Shown: positions 1 to 7,858 of the stretch, in pieces
How positions within the stretch are numbered: the first letter of the stretch is position 1
Layout: every line of letters starts with the position of its first letter
Assembly (NCBI GenBank): GCA_937905825.1
Contig: CALCXM010000116.1
Span: forward strand, 1 to 39,487
Direction of reading: 5' to 3'
Length of the DNA stretch: 39,487 nt
DNA from: an uncultured bacterium
GTDB taxonomy: Bacteria; Planctomycetota; UBA1135; GCA-002686595
The notes under the pieces: generated by a model
What the model saw: the letters and a program-made list of their open reading frames with translations, nothing else
Databases searched by the model: none
Told to the model about the DNA's origin: nothing
Made by a program: the position numbers and the translations under genes

Positions 1-668
1 CCAAGCGCGCGCGCCAACGGACAACGCACGCTCGGCTCATCTCCGCGCCGGTACGCGTCCAGCAATTCGCGGGAACGTTCCGCAAGCTCGCGGCGCACTT
101 CGCGGCGGCGGCCTTTGACTCTTGCGATCTTGAGGGAGTCGTAGGCGGTCGTTTGGTGACGTAGCCAGGCGATGACGGCGGCTTCGGCACGTTGGGCGAC
201 GGGGATGCGTTTGGTGCGGGCGACGGTTCCGCTGCCGACGGGGGTGGCGTGTTCGGTGACCGCTTGCGCGAGGCGTTGTTCGAACTCGTCGAACTTCAAG
301 TGGAAGGCGAGGAACTGGCGCACTTCTTTGGCGAACTCGATGCGGTAGCTCGCTTGTTCCTTGTCGCGGCGGGCCTTGCCGGCGGCCAGCTTCTTGTTGT
401 ACGCGGGGTCTTCGCGTTCTGTCGCGAGTTGGGCTCGGATGGTGCGCACGCGGGTGCCGTCGGTCCAAACGCCCTGGGAGAACAGGCGCCGACCGCGCTT
501 CTCTTGCATCACCCAACTCGGGCCGCCCGCTTTGATGCGCCGGGTCAGGGCCGCATCACCGGGGGGCACGAGGATCCAATTCGCGGGCACGGGCAAGGTT
601 TCGCCCCTTTCATCCACCACGTGCCTGTCGCGCTTTGCGGGGCTGACTGTCTTCGCTTCGAAACTCAT
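1..668 (-). CDS. DUF2293 domain protein, 3' end outside window
   Basis: The reading frame is open from an ATG at 668 leftwards to base 1 with no stop, so about 222 residues are visible and the C-terminus is missing. The translation has the look of DUF2293 proteins: an N-terminal part with a PPGDAALTRR segment followed by a GRR..F..GVW motif, a charged helical middle, and a C-terminal block with VGSGTVARTKRIP, RAEAAVIAWLRHQTTAYD and KGRRREVRR. The function of this family is not known. It is the last visible gene of the leftward run, 169 bases after the carA stop, so it may have its own promoter. Long open frames on the other strand here are shadows of this gene. Family assignment is from remembered motifs. 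Confidence 0.8.
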   Translation of the reverse strand, partial: MSFEAKTVSPAKRDRHVVDERGETLPVPANWILVPPGDAALTRRIKAGGPSWVMQEKRGRRLFSQGVWTDGTRVRTIRAQLATEREDPAYNKKLAAGKARRDKEQASYRIEFAKEVRQFLAFHLKFDEFEQRLAQAVTEHATPVGSGTVARTKRIPVAQRAEAAVIAWLRHQTTAYDSLKIARVKGRRREVRRELAERSRELLDAYRRGDEPSVRCPLARAL

Positions 669-837
669 GGGAACCGATGATGGCAAGCGGTCCTCGCAAG
701 TCAAGCGGCTCGATTCGTTGATGGAAACGATTGAGTCGGCGTCGCTGAAGTGGAAGCGCGTTCCACAGGGGTATGCGGCGCCGGGGAAGCAAAGTCGCCG
801 AGGGCGCTTGTTGGCTGGCCGGCCTCGGAGTCCCGCC

Positions 838-1974
838 TTAGCCCTTCGCCAAAGTTCCCGCCACTAGATCGTAAAAGCGCTGAAACAGGTGCGACGAATC
901 CAAGGGGCCCGGGGCGGCTTCGGGGTGGTACTGCACGCTGAAGATTGGATGGATCTTGTGTCGCATGCCTTCCACCGTGTCGTCGTTCAAGTTGATGTGC
1001 GTCAACTCCAAATCGTCCGGCAGGCTGCCCGGGACGACAGCAAAGGAGTGGTTCTGCGACGTGATCTCGACCTTGCCCGTGGTGATGTCGCGCACCGGAT
1101 GGTTCGCCCCGTGGTGACCGAAGGGCATCTTCTCCGTCTCTGCGCCGAGCACGATCGAGAGGATCTGGTGACCCAAGCAGATGCCGAAGATCGGCAGCTT
1201 GCCCACTAGGTCCGTCACCGTTTGAATCGTCGACTTCACCGCTGCCGGATCCCCGGGACCGTTCGAAAGGAACACCGCTTGCGGATCGAGAGCTAGGATG
1301 TCCGCGGCCGAAGTGTGGCAAGGAACCACCGTCGTGTCGAAACCGCAATGGTGCAGGCTGCGCAGGATATTGTGCTTGGCTCCCAAGTCGATGGCCACGC
1401 AACGGAAGCGCTCCTTCTCGTTGATTGGGATCTGCGTGGGGTACGTCGCGTCGTAGCCCTTGGTCCAAGTGTAGGGCTTCTCGCAAGTCACCAGGGAAGC
1501 CAGGTCGCGACCATCGGTGGAGGCCGCCGCCTTCGCTTTCGCAACAAGCGAAGCGGGGTCGCTGTCCGTGGTCGAGATCACACAGCGCAAGGAGCCTTCT
1601 TCGCGCGTCATGCGCGTCAGACGCCGGGTGTCGACCCCGTCGATGGCCACGATGCCTTGGGCCTTCAACCAATCGCCGAGGGAGCTCGTCGCCCGATGGT
1701 TGCTGTGCAAGGACGCCATCTCCTTCATGATGAAGCCTTCCGCCCAGCCTTTCGAACTTTCATCGTCCTCTTCAACCACGCCATAGTTGCCCATCATGGG
1801 GTAGGTCATGATCACCACCTGGCCCGTGTAGGAAGGGTCCGTGAGGATCTCCTGGTAGCCGGTCATGGCCGTGTTGAAGACGATGTCGCCCGTGGTTTCA
1901 CCGGGGGCACCGACGGAGCGTCCTTCGATGACGGTTCCGTTTTCGATTCCAATCCAAGCTTTCTGATCTGACAT
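838..1974 (-). CDS. carA: Carbamoyl-phosphate synthase small (glutaminase) subunit
   Basis: The 378-residue product is full length for CarA, which hydrolyses glutamine and passes ammonia to the large subunit CarB for carbamoyl phosphate in pyrimidine and arginine synthesis. The N-terminal CPSase domain (about 1-150) carries the typical GDIVFNTAMTGYQE segment. The class I glutamine amidotransferase domain (about 190-375) has the nucleophile Cys266 in GICLGHQ and the His350/Glu352 pair in QYHPE. The ATG at 1974 (MSDQKAW) fits the family; the frame stays open much further upstream but that extension overlaps larB and looks random. No clear Shine-Dalgarno is seen. It follows larB by 38 bases. carB is not in the window, so the two subunits are not adjacent on this side. 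Confidence 0.96.
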   Translation of the reverse strand: MSDQKAWIGIENGTVIEGRSVGAPGETTGDIVFNTAMTGYQEILTDPSYTGQVVIMTYPMMGNYGVVEEDDESSKGWAEGFIMKEMASLHSNHRATSSLGDWLKAQGIVAIDGVDTRRLTRMTREEGSLRCVISTTDSDPASLVAKAKAAASTDGRDLASLVTCEKPYTWTKGYDATYPTQIPINEKERFRCVAIDLGAKHNILRSLHHCGFDTTVVPCHTSAADILALDPQAVFLSNGPGDPAAVKSTIQTVTDLVGKLPIFGICLGHQILSIVLGAETEKMPFGHHGANHPVRDITTGKVEITSQNHSFAVVPGSLPDDLELTHINLNDDTVEGMRHKIHPIFSVQYHPEAAPGPLDSSHLFQRFYDLVAGTLAKG

Positions 1975-2012
1975 GACGAGTGAACTTGAGCCGTTAAGGG
2001 GCGCGCGCAGGG

Positions 2013-2798
2013 TTACACAGTTGAGGGGATTCGATTGATGAGTGCGGCTTGATAGCCCGCACCAAAACCGTTGTCGATGTTCACAACGGAGATTCCTGAA
2101 GCACAGGAATTGAGCATGCCGAGCAGGGCCGCGACGCCGCCAAAAGACGCGCCATAGCCGACGGAAGTGGGCACCGCGATCACGGGCCGTTCGACGAGGC
2201 CGCCGATTACGCTGGGCAGCGCGCCTTCCATGCCGGCCACCACCACCAGGGCGCGGGCCTTGCGCAACTTGTCGGTGGTTTCCAACAAGCGGTGCAATCC
2301 GGCGACGCCCACGTCGTTGATGCTTTCCACGCGGGCACCCATCAAGCGTGCGGTGATCGCCGCTTCTTCGGCCACGTGCAAGTCCGAGGTGCCCGCGCAA
2401 ACCACGAGGACGAAGCCTTCACCGGCGCCTTCCGCGGGCAACCCGACGGTGACGCAGCCGCTGCCCTTGTGGTGGGTCGCTTGGGGCAAGGCCGCGCAAA
2501 CGGCGGCGGCCCCTTCGGCAGTGGTGCGCGTGATGAGCAAGCTGCCGTGGTCCTCGATCAACGCTTGCGCGATGTCCACCAGTTGCTCGGGGGTCTTGCT
2601 CGCGCCGTACACGACTTCCGGGTGACCGCAACGCAGCTCGCGGTTCGTATCGAGCCGCGTGTGGCCGAGATCGCGCACCGGCCCGGCGGAGAGCCGCTCC
2701 AGCCCTTCGCTAACGGAAACCTCACCAGCACGGATCGCGGTGAGCAGGGCTTCGAGGTTGGCGGTGTTCACGGGAGGAAGGGGGGCTAGGAGGCGCAA
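2013..2798 (-). CDS. larB: LarB-type pyridinium-3,5-biscarboxylate mononucleotide synthase
   Basis: LarB carboxylates nicotinic acid adenine dinucleotide and cleaves off AMP in the first step of nickel-pincer cofactor synthesis, the cofactor of LarA-type racemases. The product is 261 residues from a TTG at 2798; a GTG at 2771 (start NTANLEALL) fits family N-termini equally well and neither has a convincing ribosome site. The C-terminal two thirds is the PurE-like domain, with GMEGALPSVIGGL, PTSVGYG and the conserved Cys232 in LNSCA followed by NIDNGFGAG. Neither larC, larE nor larA lies in the window, so partners must be elsewhere or the enzyme works in another context. It sits between tsaD and carA on the same strand. 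Confidence 0.9.
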   Translation of the reverse strand: MRLLAPLPPVNTANLEALLTAIRAGEVSVSEGLERLSAGPVRDLGHTRLDTNRELRCGHPEVVYGASKTPEQLVDIAQALIEDHGSLLITRTTAEGAAAVCAALPQATHHKGSGCVTVGLPAEGAGEGFVLVVCAGTSDLHVAEEAAITARLMGARVESINDVGVAGLHRLLETTDKLRKARALVVVAGMEGALPSVIGGLVERPVIAVPTSVGYGASFGGVAALLGMLNSCASGISVVNIDNGFGAGYQAALINRIPSTV

Positions 2799-2843
2799 GA
2801 GTTTAACGCGCCAGCGCTCCTCAATGGCTCGATTCCCGGCGAT

Positions 2844-3860
2844 TCAGCGCGAAGCGGCGTCCAGATCGAAGCCGGCCGTGCGTCCGGCCCGCAGGAGCTC
2901 TGTGCCGAGTCCTGCGATCATGACCGCGTTGTCGGTGCAGTAGGCCGGACTGGGGAAGGTGACGGTCACGCCACGCTGCGCTCCACGCTCCGTGAGGGAC
3001 TCCCGCAGGCGCCGGTTGCAAGCCACCCCGCCGCCCACCAAGAGACGCGGCAAGCGCTCCTGACGGCAGGCCTGCAAGCTCTGAGTGGCCAGGGCATCGA
3101 CCACAGCCTCCTCAAACCCCGCGGCCACGTCGGCACGCCTTTCGATCTTGTCCGGCTCGGGAGTCGGCGCCAGGGCGTCCCCGCCGCGCAGGTGGTAAAG
3201 CACCGAGGTCTTGAGCCCGCTGAAGGAGAACCCCAGGCTGCCGTCCTTGGGCTTGTAGCGCGGGAAGCGAATCTGCGTGCGGTCGCCCTCGGTCGCGAGC
3301 TTGGAAACCTCGGGCCCGCCGGGATAGCCCGTGCCCAGCAACCAGGACACCTTGTCGAAGGCTTCCCCGGCGGCGTCGTCCAAGGTGGTCGCGAGCAAGC
3401 TCATTTCGAGGGGCGACTCGGCCCGGTAAAGCGCGGTGTGTCCGCCGGAAACCACCAACGCGATGCACGGGTAGGGAGGCTCCGCGCATTCCATGCTGGC
3501 CGCGTACACGTGGGCCTCGATGTGGTGCACAGGAATCAGGGGCAGGTTGTGCGTGAAGGCCAAACTCTTCGCCACGGAGACGCCCACCAGCAAGCTGCCG
3601 ATCAACCCGGGGCATTGGGTGACGGCGATGCCGGACAGATCCTCCAAACGCAAACCCGCTTGGTCGAGGGCGCCGTCGATCACCGGCAGGATCTTGCGCA
3701 AGTGCGAACGCCCAGCGATTTCCGGCACGACGCCGCCGTACACGGCGTGTTCGTCGATTTGAGAGTGGACTACCGAAGACAACACTTCCCGCGCGCCGCG
3801 CACCACGGCGGCGGCGGTTTCGTCGCAGGAGGATTCGATGCCGAGGATGAGTTCAGTCAT
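2844..3860 (-). CDS. tsaD: tRNA N6-threonylcarbamoyladenosine transferase TsaD
   Basis: TsaD transfers the threonylcarbamoyl group from the adenylate made by TsaC to A37 of ANN-decoding tRNAs, together with TsaB and TsaE. The 338-residue product has the ASKHA-fold start GIESSCDETAAAVV (7-20), the metal-binding histidines His113 and His117 in HHIEAH, VVSGGHT (136-142), and the late metal ligand Asp310 in CTDNA. Length is normal. The ATG at 3860 lies 9 bases after the stop of the S41 protease gene, so the two are probably cotranscribed. tsaB and tsaE are not seen here. Confidence 0.97.
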   Translation of the reverse strand: MTELILGIESSCDETAAAVVRGAREVLSSVVHSQIDEHAVYGGVVPEIAGRSHLRKILPVIDGALDQAGLRLEDLSGIAVTQCPGLIGSLLVGVSVAKSLAFTHNLPLIPVHHIEAHVYAASMECAEPPYPCIALVVSGGHTALYRAESPLEMSLLATTLDDAAGEAFDKVSWLLGTGYPGGPEVSKLATEGDRTQIRFPRYKPKDGSLGFSFSGLKTSVLYHLRGGDALAPTPEPDKIERRADVAAGFEEAVVDALATQSLQACRQERLPRLLVGGGVACNRRLRESLTERGAQRGVTVTFPSPAYCTDNAVMIAGLGTELLRAGRTAGFDLDAASR

Positions 3861-3869
3861 TGCGCGTTC

Positions 3870-5210
3870 TCATTCCGTTGACGGGTCGCCGGGCAGTTCA
3901 CCGGCAAACAAACGCAAGGCCGTTTCGAGCTGGGAATCCGCGGGGGGATCCAAGTTGAGTTCCAAGCTGGAGTCCACCGCTTGCCAAGCGCGCAAGTCCG
4001 CCATGGCAGCGGCCGGGGGTTCGTAGCTGTGCACGTAGCGCAGGACCTCGTCGCTTTCCTCCAAAGAGACATCCACTTCGATGTCCGGTGAAAGCCCGAA
4101 GGCGTGGGAGTCATCCCGGCTGCGCTGCAAGTTGCGGTGGGCCGGGGTGTAGTAGTAGGAAGTCGTGAGCTTCGCGATGGCGCGCCTTTGCATGTAGCGG
4201 CTGATGGTTTGCACGACGCCCTTGCCATAGCTGGGCATGCCCACCAAGACGCCAACGCGATAGTCCTGAACCGCTCCGGCGAAGACCTCGCTGGCACTGG
4301 CGGAGTTTTGATCGATCAAGAGCGTTAAGGGCATGCCGAGGTAGTGGGCCTCGCCTTTCCTCGCGTACTCAATCTCCGGGATGCCGCGACCCTCCGTGGA
4401 GGTCAACACGCCATCGGGAATGAAGCGTCCAGCCATTTCGACTGCAGCGGAGAGCACGCCGCCAGGATTGCCCCGCAGGTCGATGATCAGCCCCTGCATG
4501 CCCTCGGCTTTGAGCGCCTCGATGGCTTCGTCGAACTCGCGCAGGCTTTCGTTGCTAAACGAAACCAAGGCGAAGTAACCGATGCCGCGTTCTTCGTCGA
4601 GCATTCGCCGGCGCCGCACCGATGGCACGAGCAATTGATGGCGATCCACCGCGAGGTCCCGTTGCACGCCGTCGCGACCTTCCACGGTCATGGCCAAGCG
4701 GCTGCCTTCGGGGCCGCGAATGAGCGTGCTCAATTCCTCTTGGCTCAAGCCCTCGATCAGCTCTTCGTCCAAACTCAGGATCTTGTCACCGACGCGCAGC
4801 CCGGCCTTTTCGGCGGGGGAGCCGGCCACGGGGAAGAGCACCGTGGGGTCGGGGTTGTAGCGCATGATGACGCCGATGCCGATGGTCTGTCCGGTCGTGT
4901 CTTGGTTGACCGCGTCGACCTCGTCCTCCACGTAGTAGCGCGAGTAGTCATCGAGCTCCTCGAGCATGCCGCGCAGTGCGCTCTCCAAGAGCTCCTGCTC
5001 GTTCGTCTCACCCACGTAGGTTTGGAGCACCAAGTCACGCACGCTGCGGTAGTGCTCGATGTCCTCGTCATCGCCCGATCCCCAGACCTGCATGAAGAAC
5101 ACCATCAAGCCCATGCCAAAGAAGGTGCCCGTCATAAAAATGAGACCCGCAACGCGGGACTCTTCGACGGTGGGCTGCGGCAGCCGCTGGGGGCGGGATG
5201 GTTCGATCAA
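3870..5210 (-). CDS. Membrane-anchored S41 C-terminal processing protease (CtpA/Prc-like)
   Basis: A 446-residue S41-family serine protease. One membrane segment lies at about 20-41 after a basic N-terminus, which predicts a cytoplasmic tail and a periplasmic enzyme. A PDZ domain spans about 105-190 (AEKAGLRVGDKI) and the tail-specific protease domain follows, with LRGNPGG at 245-251, the serine nucleophile in SASASE (most likely Ser305) and the general-base lysine Lys330 in SYGKG, 25 residues later as in Ctp enzymes. Such proteases trim periplasmic proteins at their C-termini. The assigned start is TTG at 5210, the only start between an upstream in-frame stop and Met26; it lies inside a hairpin arm. 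The substrate cannot be told from the sequence. Confidence 0.93.
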   Translation of the reverse strand: MIEPSRPQRLPQPTVEESRVAGLIFMTGTFFGMGLMVFFMQVWGSGDDEDIEHYRSVRDLVLQTYVGETNEQELLESALRGMLEELDDYSRYYVEDEVDAVNQDTTGQTIGIGVIMRYNPDPTVLFPVAGSPAEKAGLRVGDKILSLDEELIEGLSQEELSTLIRGPEGSRLAMTVEGRDGVQRDLAVDRHQLLVPSVRRRRMLDEERGIGYFALVSFSNESLREFDEAIEALKAEGMQGLIIDLRGNPGGVLSAAVEMAGRFIPDGVLTSTEGRGIPEIEYARKGEAHYLGMPLTLLIDQNSASASEVFAGAVQDYRVGVLVGMPSYGKGVVQTISRYMQRRAIAKLTTSYYYTPAHRNLQRSRDDSHAFGLSPDIEVDVSLEESDEVLRYVHSYEPPAAAMADLRAWQAVDSSLELNLDPPADSQLETALRLFAGELPGDPSTE

Positions 5211-5249
5211 GGGGTTGGTGGCTGGCCGCCCATCCTACCAACCCCTTGA
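5207..5249 (-). promoter_or_regulatory. 12-bp perfect inverted repeat covering the S41 protease start
   Basis: Arms 5208-5219 and 5237-5248 are perfectly complementary (13 pairs including 5207/5249) around a 17-base loop. It lies between the transketolase N-half stop (5259-5261) and the S41 gene, and contains the S41 TTG start codon in one arm. No T-run follows on the minus strand, so it does not look like a standard terminator. It may be a weak terminator, a processing site or a translational block; this is inference. Confidence 0.5.
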
Positions 5250-5258
5250 ATGCGCTGG

Positions 5259-6089
5259 CTAGGCACCCAATTCCGCGAGAGCGGTTTGGGCCTCTTGATC
5301 GTTGGGGGCGACGCCGTGCCAGCCCGCTTGATTCTCCATGAAGGAGACGCCCTTGCCGATCAGCGTCTTGCAGATCAGGGCGCTGGGGCGATCCGTGATG
5401 GACTTGGCCTCGCACAGGGCCTGGTCGATGGCGACCACGTCGTGGCCGTCCACGTCGACCGCATGCCAGCCGAAGGCTTCGTACTTCTTGCGTAGATCGC
5501 GCACGTTCATGACCTTACGCATCACGCCGTCGATCTGGATGTTGTTGAAGTCGACCATGACCGTCAGGTTGCCGAGCTCGTAGTGGGCTGCGCTGGTGGC
5601 CGCTTCCCAGATCTGTCCTTCCTGGCTTTCCCCGTCGGAGGAGGTGGCATAAACGCGGGTCTCGTCCCAACCGCGGATGCGCGCGGCGAGGGCCATGCCT
5701 TGGGCGGTGGAGAGCCCGGTGCCCAGGCTACCGGTGCTCATGTCGATGCCCATCACCGCGCTGCGGTGCGGGTGCCCTTGCAGGCGCGAACCGAACTTGC
5801 GGAAGGTGATCAGCTCTTCCCGGGGCAGGATGCCCTTCTGGGCCAACACCGAGTAGTAGCCCGCGCAGGTATGCCCGTTGCCGAGCACGAAACGATCGCG
5901 CTTCGGATCGTTCAAGTTCGCCGGGGAGATGTTGATGTGCTCCGTCCAAAGAGTCGCCATGAAGTCCGCCATGCCGATCGGGCCACCGGGGTGACCGCAA
6001 GCGGCGGCGTGCACCATGTTGACCACGTCGATGCGAATCTGGTTGGCGGAAGCCTCGATGGCCTCTTTGCGTTCTCTTGTGAGTGCCAT
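5259..6089 (-). CDS. Transketolase, N-terminal (thiamine-binding) subunit
   Basis: A 276-residue protein equal to the first domain of transketolase, which with the C-terminal subunit moves two-carbon ketol units between pentose-phosphate sugars. Visible landmarks are the GHPGGPIGMAD segment (32-42), GNGH (70-73), and the thiamine diphosphate/Mg site around 148-183, read here as SDGES then VDFNNIQIDG. The usual first glycine of the GDG motif is serine (Ser151-Asp152-Gly153), while Asp152 and Asn182/Asn183 are kept. The ATG at 6089 is only 4 bases after the stop of the gene for the other half, so the two must be cotranslated. In split transketolases this half normally comes first; here it is second. 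Confidence 0.93.
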   Translation of the reverse strand: MALTRERKEAIEASANQIRIDVVNMVHAAACGHPGGPIGMADFMATLWTEHINISPANLNDPKRDRFVLGNGHTCAGYYSVLAQKGILPREELITFRKFGSRLQGHPHRSAVMGIDMSTGSLGTGLSTAQGMALAARIRGWDETRVYATSSDGESQEGQIWEAATSAAHYELGNLTVMVDFNNIQIDGVMRKVMNVRDLRKKYEAFGWHAVDVDGHDVVAIDQALCEAKSITDRPSALICKTLIGKGVSFMENQAGWHGVAPNDQEAQTALAELGA

Positions 6090-6093
6090 GGGT

Positions 6094-7059
6094 TTAGGCC
6101 TTCCTCTTCAGAAGTTCGAGGGCGCGGGCGGCGAGGGAAGCGCCGTCCAGCTTGTAGTGGGAGAGCAGTTCGTCCGAGGTACCGCTTTGGCCGAACTCGT
6201 CCTGCATGCCGGTCAAGACCATGGGAACTGGAGTGGTCTGCGCCAGGTGCTCGGCGACCGCGCTGCCCAAGCCACCGGCGACTTGGTGCTCTTCGCTCGT
6301 GAGAATGGCGCCGCACTCCTTGGCGGCTTGCTCGAGCAGGGCCCCGTCGAGGGGCTTAATCGTGGCCATGTTGATGACCCGCGCTTGCACCCCTTGCCCT
6401 TCGAGGATCTTGGCGGCTTCAAGAACAGCGGGCACTTGAACACCACAAGCGACCAGGGCAATGTCGTTGCCCTCGCGCAGAATGTTGCCCTTGCCGATCA
6501 CGAACTTGTAGTCGTCATCGAACACGATGGGGGTCTTGGCGCGGGACAAGCGCACGTACATCGGGCCCTTGTGGGTGCTCGCGGCTTCGATGACCTTCTT
6601 GGCTTCGGTCCCGTCCGCAGGAACGATGACTGTCATGTTCGGAAGGACGCGCATCAGCGTCAGGTCCTCCAACATCTGGTGCGACTTGCCATCCTCACCG
6701 ACAGTCAGACCCGCGTGGGTCGCGCAGATCTTGACGTTGAGGTTCGGCACGCAAATCGTCTGGCGCACCTGCTCCCAAGCCTTGCCCGCGGCGAACATGG
6801 CGAAGGAGCTCATGAACACGGTCATGCCGCTGGCCGCCAGGCCCGCAGCTGTGCCGGCCATGTTGGCTTCGGCCACGCCCATGTTGAAGAAGCGCTCGGG
6901 ATAGGCTTTCGAGAAGGCCTTGGTGCGAGTGGAACCGGAGAGGTCGGCATCGAGCACGATGACCGAGTCGTTTTTGCCGCCGAGCTCGAGCAAGGCTTCG
7001 CCGTAGGCGTCTCGGGTGGCTGCTTTTTGGATGGTTGGAGATTCCAAGGTGGCGCTCAC
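6094..7059 (-). CDS. Transketolase, C-terminal (pyrimidine-binding) subunit
   Basis: A 321-residue protein with the second and third domains of transketolase. The catalytic glutamate that activates thiamine diphosphate is Glu64 in GVAEANM, preceded by the DADLSGSTRT segment. GEDGKSHQ (about 121-128) and the C-terminal transketolase domain with SEEHQVAGGLGSAVAE follow. A related possibility is the beta part of a 1-deoxyxylulose-5-phosphate synthase-like enzyme, but the paired N-half gene supports transketolase. It is the first gene of its cotranscribed pair; the start is 135 bases after the transcript passes position 7194, with no sure promoter but a terminator-like hairpin in the leader. Confidence 0.93.
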   Translation of the reverse strand: MSATLESPTIQKAATRDAYGEALLELGGKNDSVIVLDADLSGSTRTKAFSKAYPERFFNMGVAEANMAGTAAGLAASGMTVFMSSFAMFAAGKAWEQVRQTICVPNLNVKICATHAGLTVGEDGKSHQMLEDLTLMRVLPNMTVIVPADGTEAKKVIEAASTHKGPMYVRLSRAKTPIVFDDDYKFVIGKGNILREGNDIALVACGVQVPAVLEAAKILEGQGVQARVINMATIKPLDGALLEQAAKECGAILTSEEHQVAGGLGSAVAEHLAQTTPVPMVLTGMQDEFGQSGTSDELLSHYKLDGASLAARALELLKRKA

Positions 7060-7105
7060 TTAGGGGTACGTGCTCGTGGCACTGGATGAGGGTGGCAGGG
7101 CAGCG

Positions 7106-7128
7106 AAAAAGCCGGAGGTCCGGGCTTT
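7106..7128 (-). terminator. Terminator-like hairpin in the transketolase leader (possible attenuator)
   Basis: Bases 7108-7113 pair with 7123-7128 (AAAGCC/GGCTTT) and 7114-7116 with 7119-7121, with one bulged base. On the minus strand the stem is followed by five T's (7110-7106). It lies 47-69 bases before the start of the transketolase C-half gene, so it can act as an attenuator or as a second terminator for read-through from DUF2203. The 2-base inner loop means that only the outer 6-bp stem with a larger loop is realistic. Confidence 0.4.
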
Positions 7129-7230
7129 CTGTGGACTCGGGAGGCTGGGCTCCGAAGGCGGCTTGCGTTGTAACAGGTCCCCCGTTCCGGCTCCAATCCG
7201 CGGCGCCTTGAATTGACAACTTGGGACACA

Positions 7231-7270
7231 AAAAGGGCCCCCCACCAAGCTCGGCTCGGTGGGGGGCCCC
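7231..7270 (-). terminator. Rho-independent terminator of the DUF2203 gene
   Basis: A perfect 12-bp GC-rich stem (7235-7246 with 7258-7269) with an 11-base loop is followed on the minus strand by a run of T's (7234 downward). It starts 28 bases after the DUF2203 stop, which makes it a textbook terminator for that gene. Confidence 0.9.
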
Positions 7271-7297
7271 AGAGAGGGGGTGGCCTTGATTTGGACC

Positions 7298-7660
7298 CTA
7301 CTCGGTGGCGAGTTCGCTGATCTGGGCCTGGCCGACGCGCCAGGTGTAGCCATGCTCGTGGGTGCCGTTGGCCCCCGGGATGTGGACGGTTCGTGGGTCG
7401 GAGGTGTCAAAGGCGCAGCCGAGCCGTTCTAGCTCTGCGGCGGCCAAACGGATTTCCTTGCGATGGGTCGCGGCTTCCGCCTGCAAATTGGTGACTTCTG
7501 CGCGGCGCAGAGACTCGGGACGCGCAAAGTCGAAGTCGATTCCCTGGATTCTTTTGGATAGGTTGCGGATGGCGCTCTTGCGTTCTCCAATCTCCCGCTG
7601 AATGACGCGGAGGAGAGGAATCAAGCTTTCGGCTCCGTGGAGGTCGTAGGTCTTATTCAT
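7298..7660 (-). CDS. DUF2203 family protein
   Basis: A 120-residue soluble, mostly helical protein. The pattern fits DUF2203: an N-terminal helix starting LIPLLRVIQREI, a charged coiled-coil-like middle rich in Arg and Glu, a second helix with LQAEAATHRKEI, and a C-terminal LERLGC....PRTVHIPG segment leading to a YTWRVGQ..I end, which matches the WRLGE ending of that family. Its function is unknown. The ATG at 7660 has a good AGGAGA site 7 bases upstream. The gene stands alone between its own terminator and a divergent PTPS gene. Assignment rests on remembered motifs. Confidence 0.7.
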   Translation of the reverse strand: MNKTYDLHGAESLIPLLRVIQREIGERKSAIRNLSKRIQGIDFDFARPESLRRAEVTNLQAEAATHRKEIRLAAAELERLGCAFDTSDPRTVHIPGANGTHEHGYTWRVGQAQISELATE

Positions 7661-7746
7661 TTCGTTTCTCCTGACAATGGGGGTTTGGCGGGGTTGCCAC
7701 GGATCGAAAGCGCATTCGTGATTTGGTCCCGCTGACCTTTCATGGA

Positions 7747-7765
7747 ATTCTATGAACGAAGTTCA
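7747..7765 (-). promoter_or_regulatory. Possible promoter -10 with adjacent inverted repeat, upstream of DUF2203
   Basis: On the minus strand TAGAAT (7752-7747) matches the sigma70 -10 at five of six positions. Immediately upstream lies a perfect inverted repeat, TGAAC-3-GTTCA (7753-7765), in the place of a promoter spacer, where a repressor could bind. The -35 is poor. It is 87 bases before the DUF2203 start. The repeat resembles a LexA box of the GAAC/GTTC type but has a 3-base rather than a 4-base spacer, so I do not call it one. Confidence 0.3.
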
Positions 7766-7858
7766 AGGGCAAGTTGAGACCCAAAACAGGAGAACCTTCT
7801 GGGAGCCCCTGCTAGCCTCTCCAGAGGCCACCGAACGCGCTTTTTTTGGATATTCGCC

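Noticed and set aside
192..867. Plus-strand open frames of about 160 codons
   Set aside because: They lie antisense to the DUF2293 gene, whose minus-strand translation has clear family motifs; their own translations look random.
1975..2400. N-terminal extension of carA by about 140 codons
   Set aside because: The extra translation is arginine/glycine-rich noise over larB; the family start is the Met at 1974.
7753..7765. LexA/SOS box
   Set aside because: The GAAC and GTTC halves are three bases apart, not four, and no damage-response gene adjoins.
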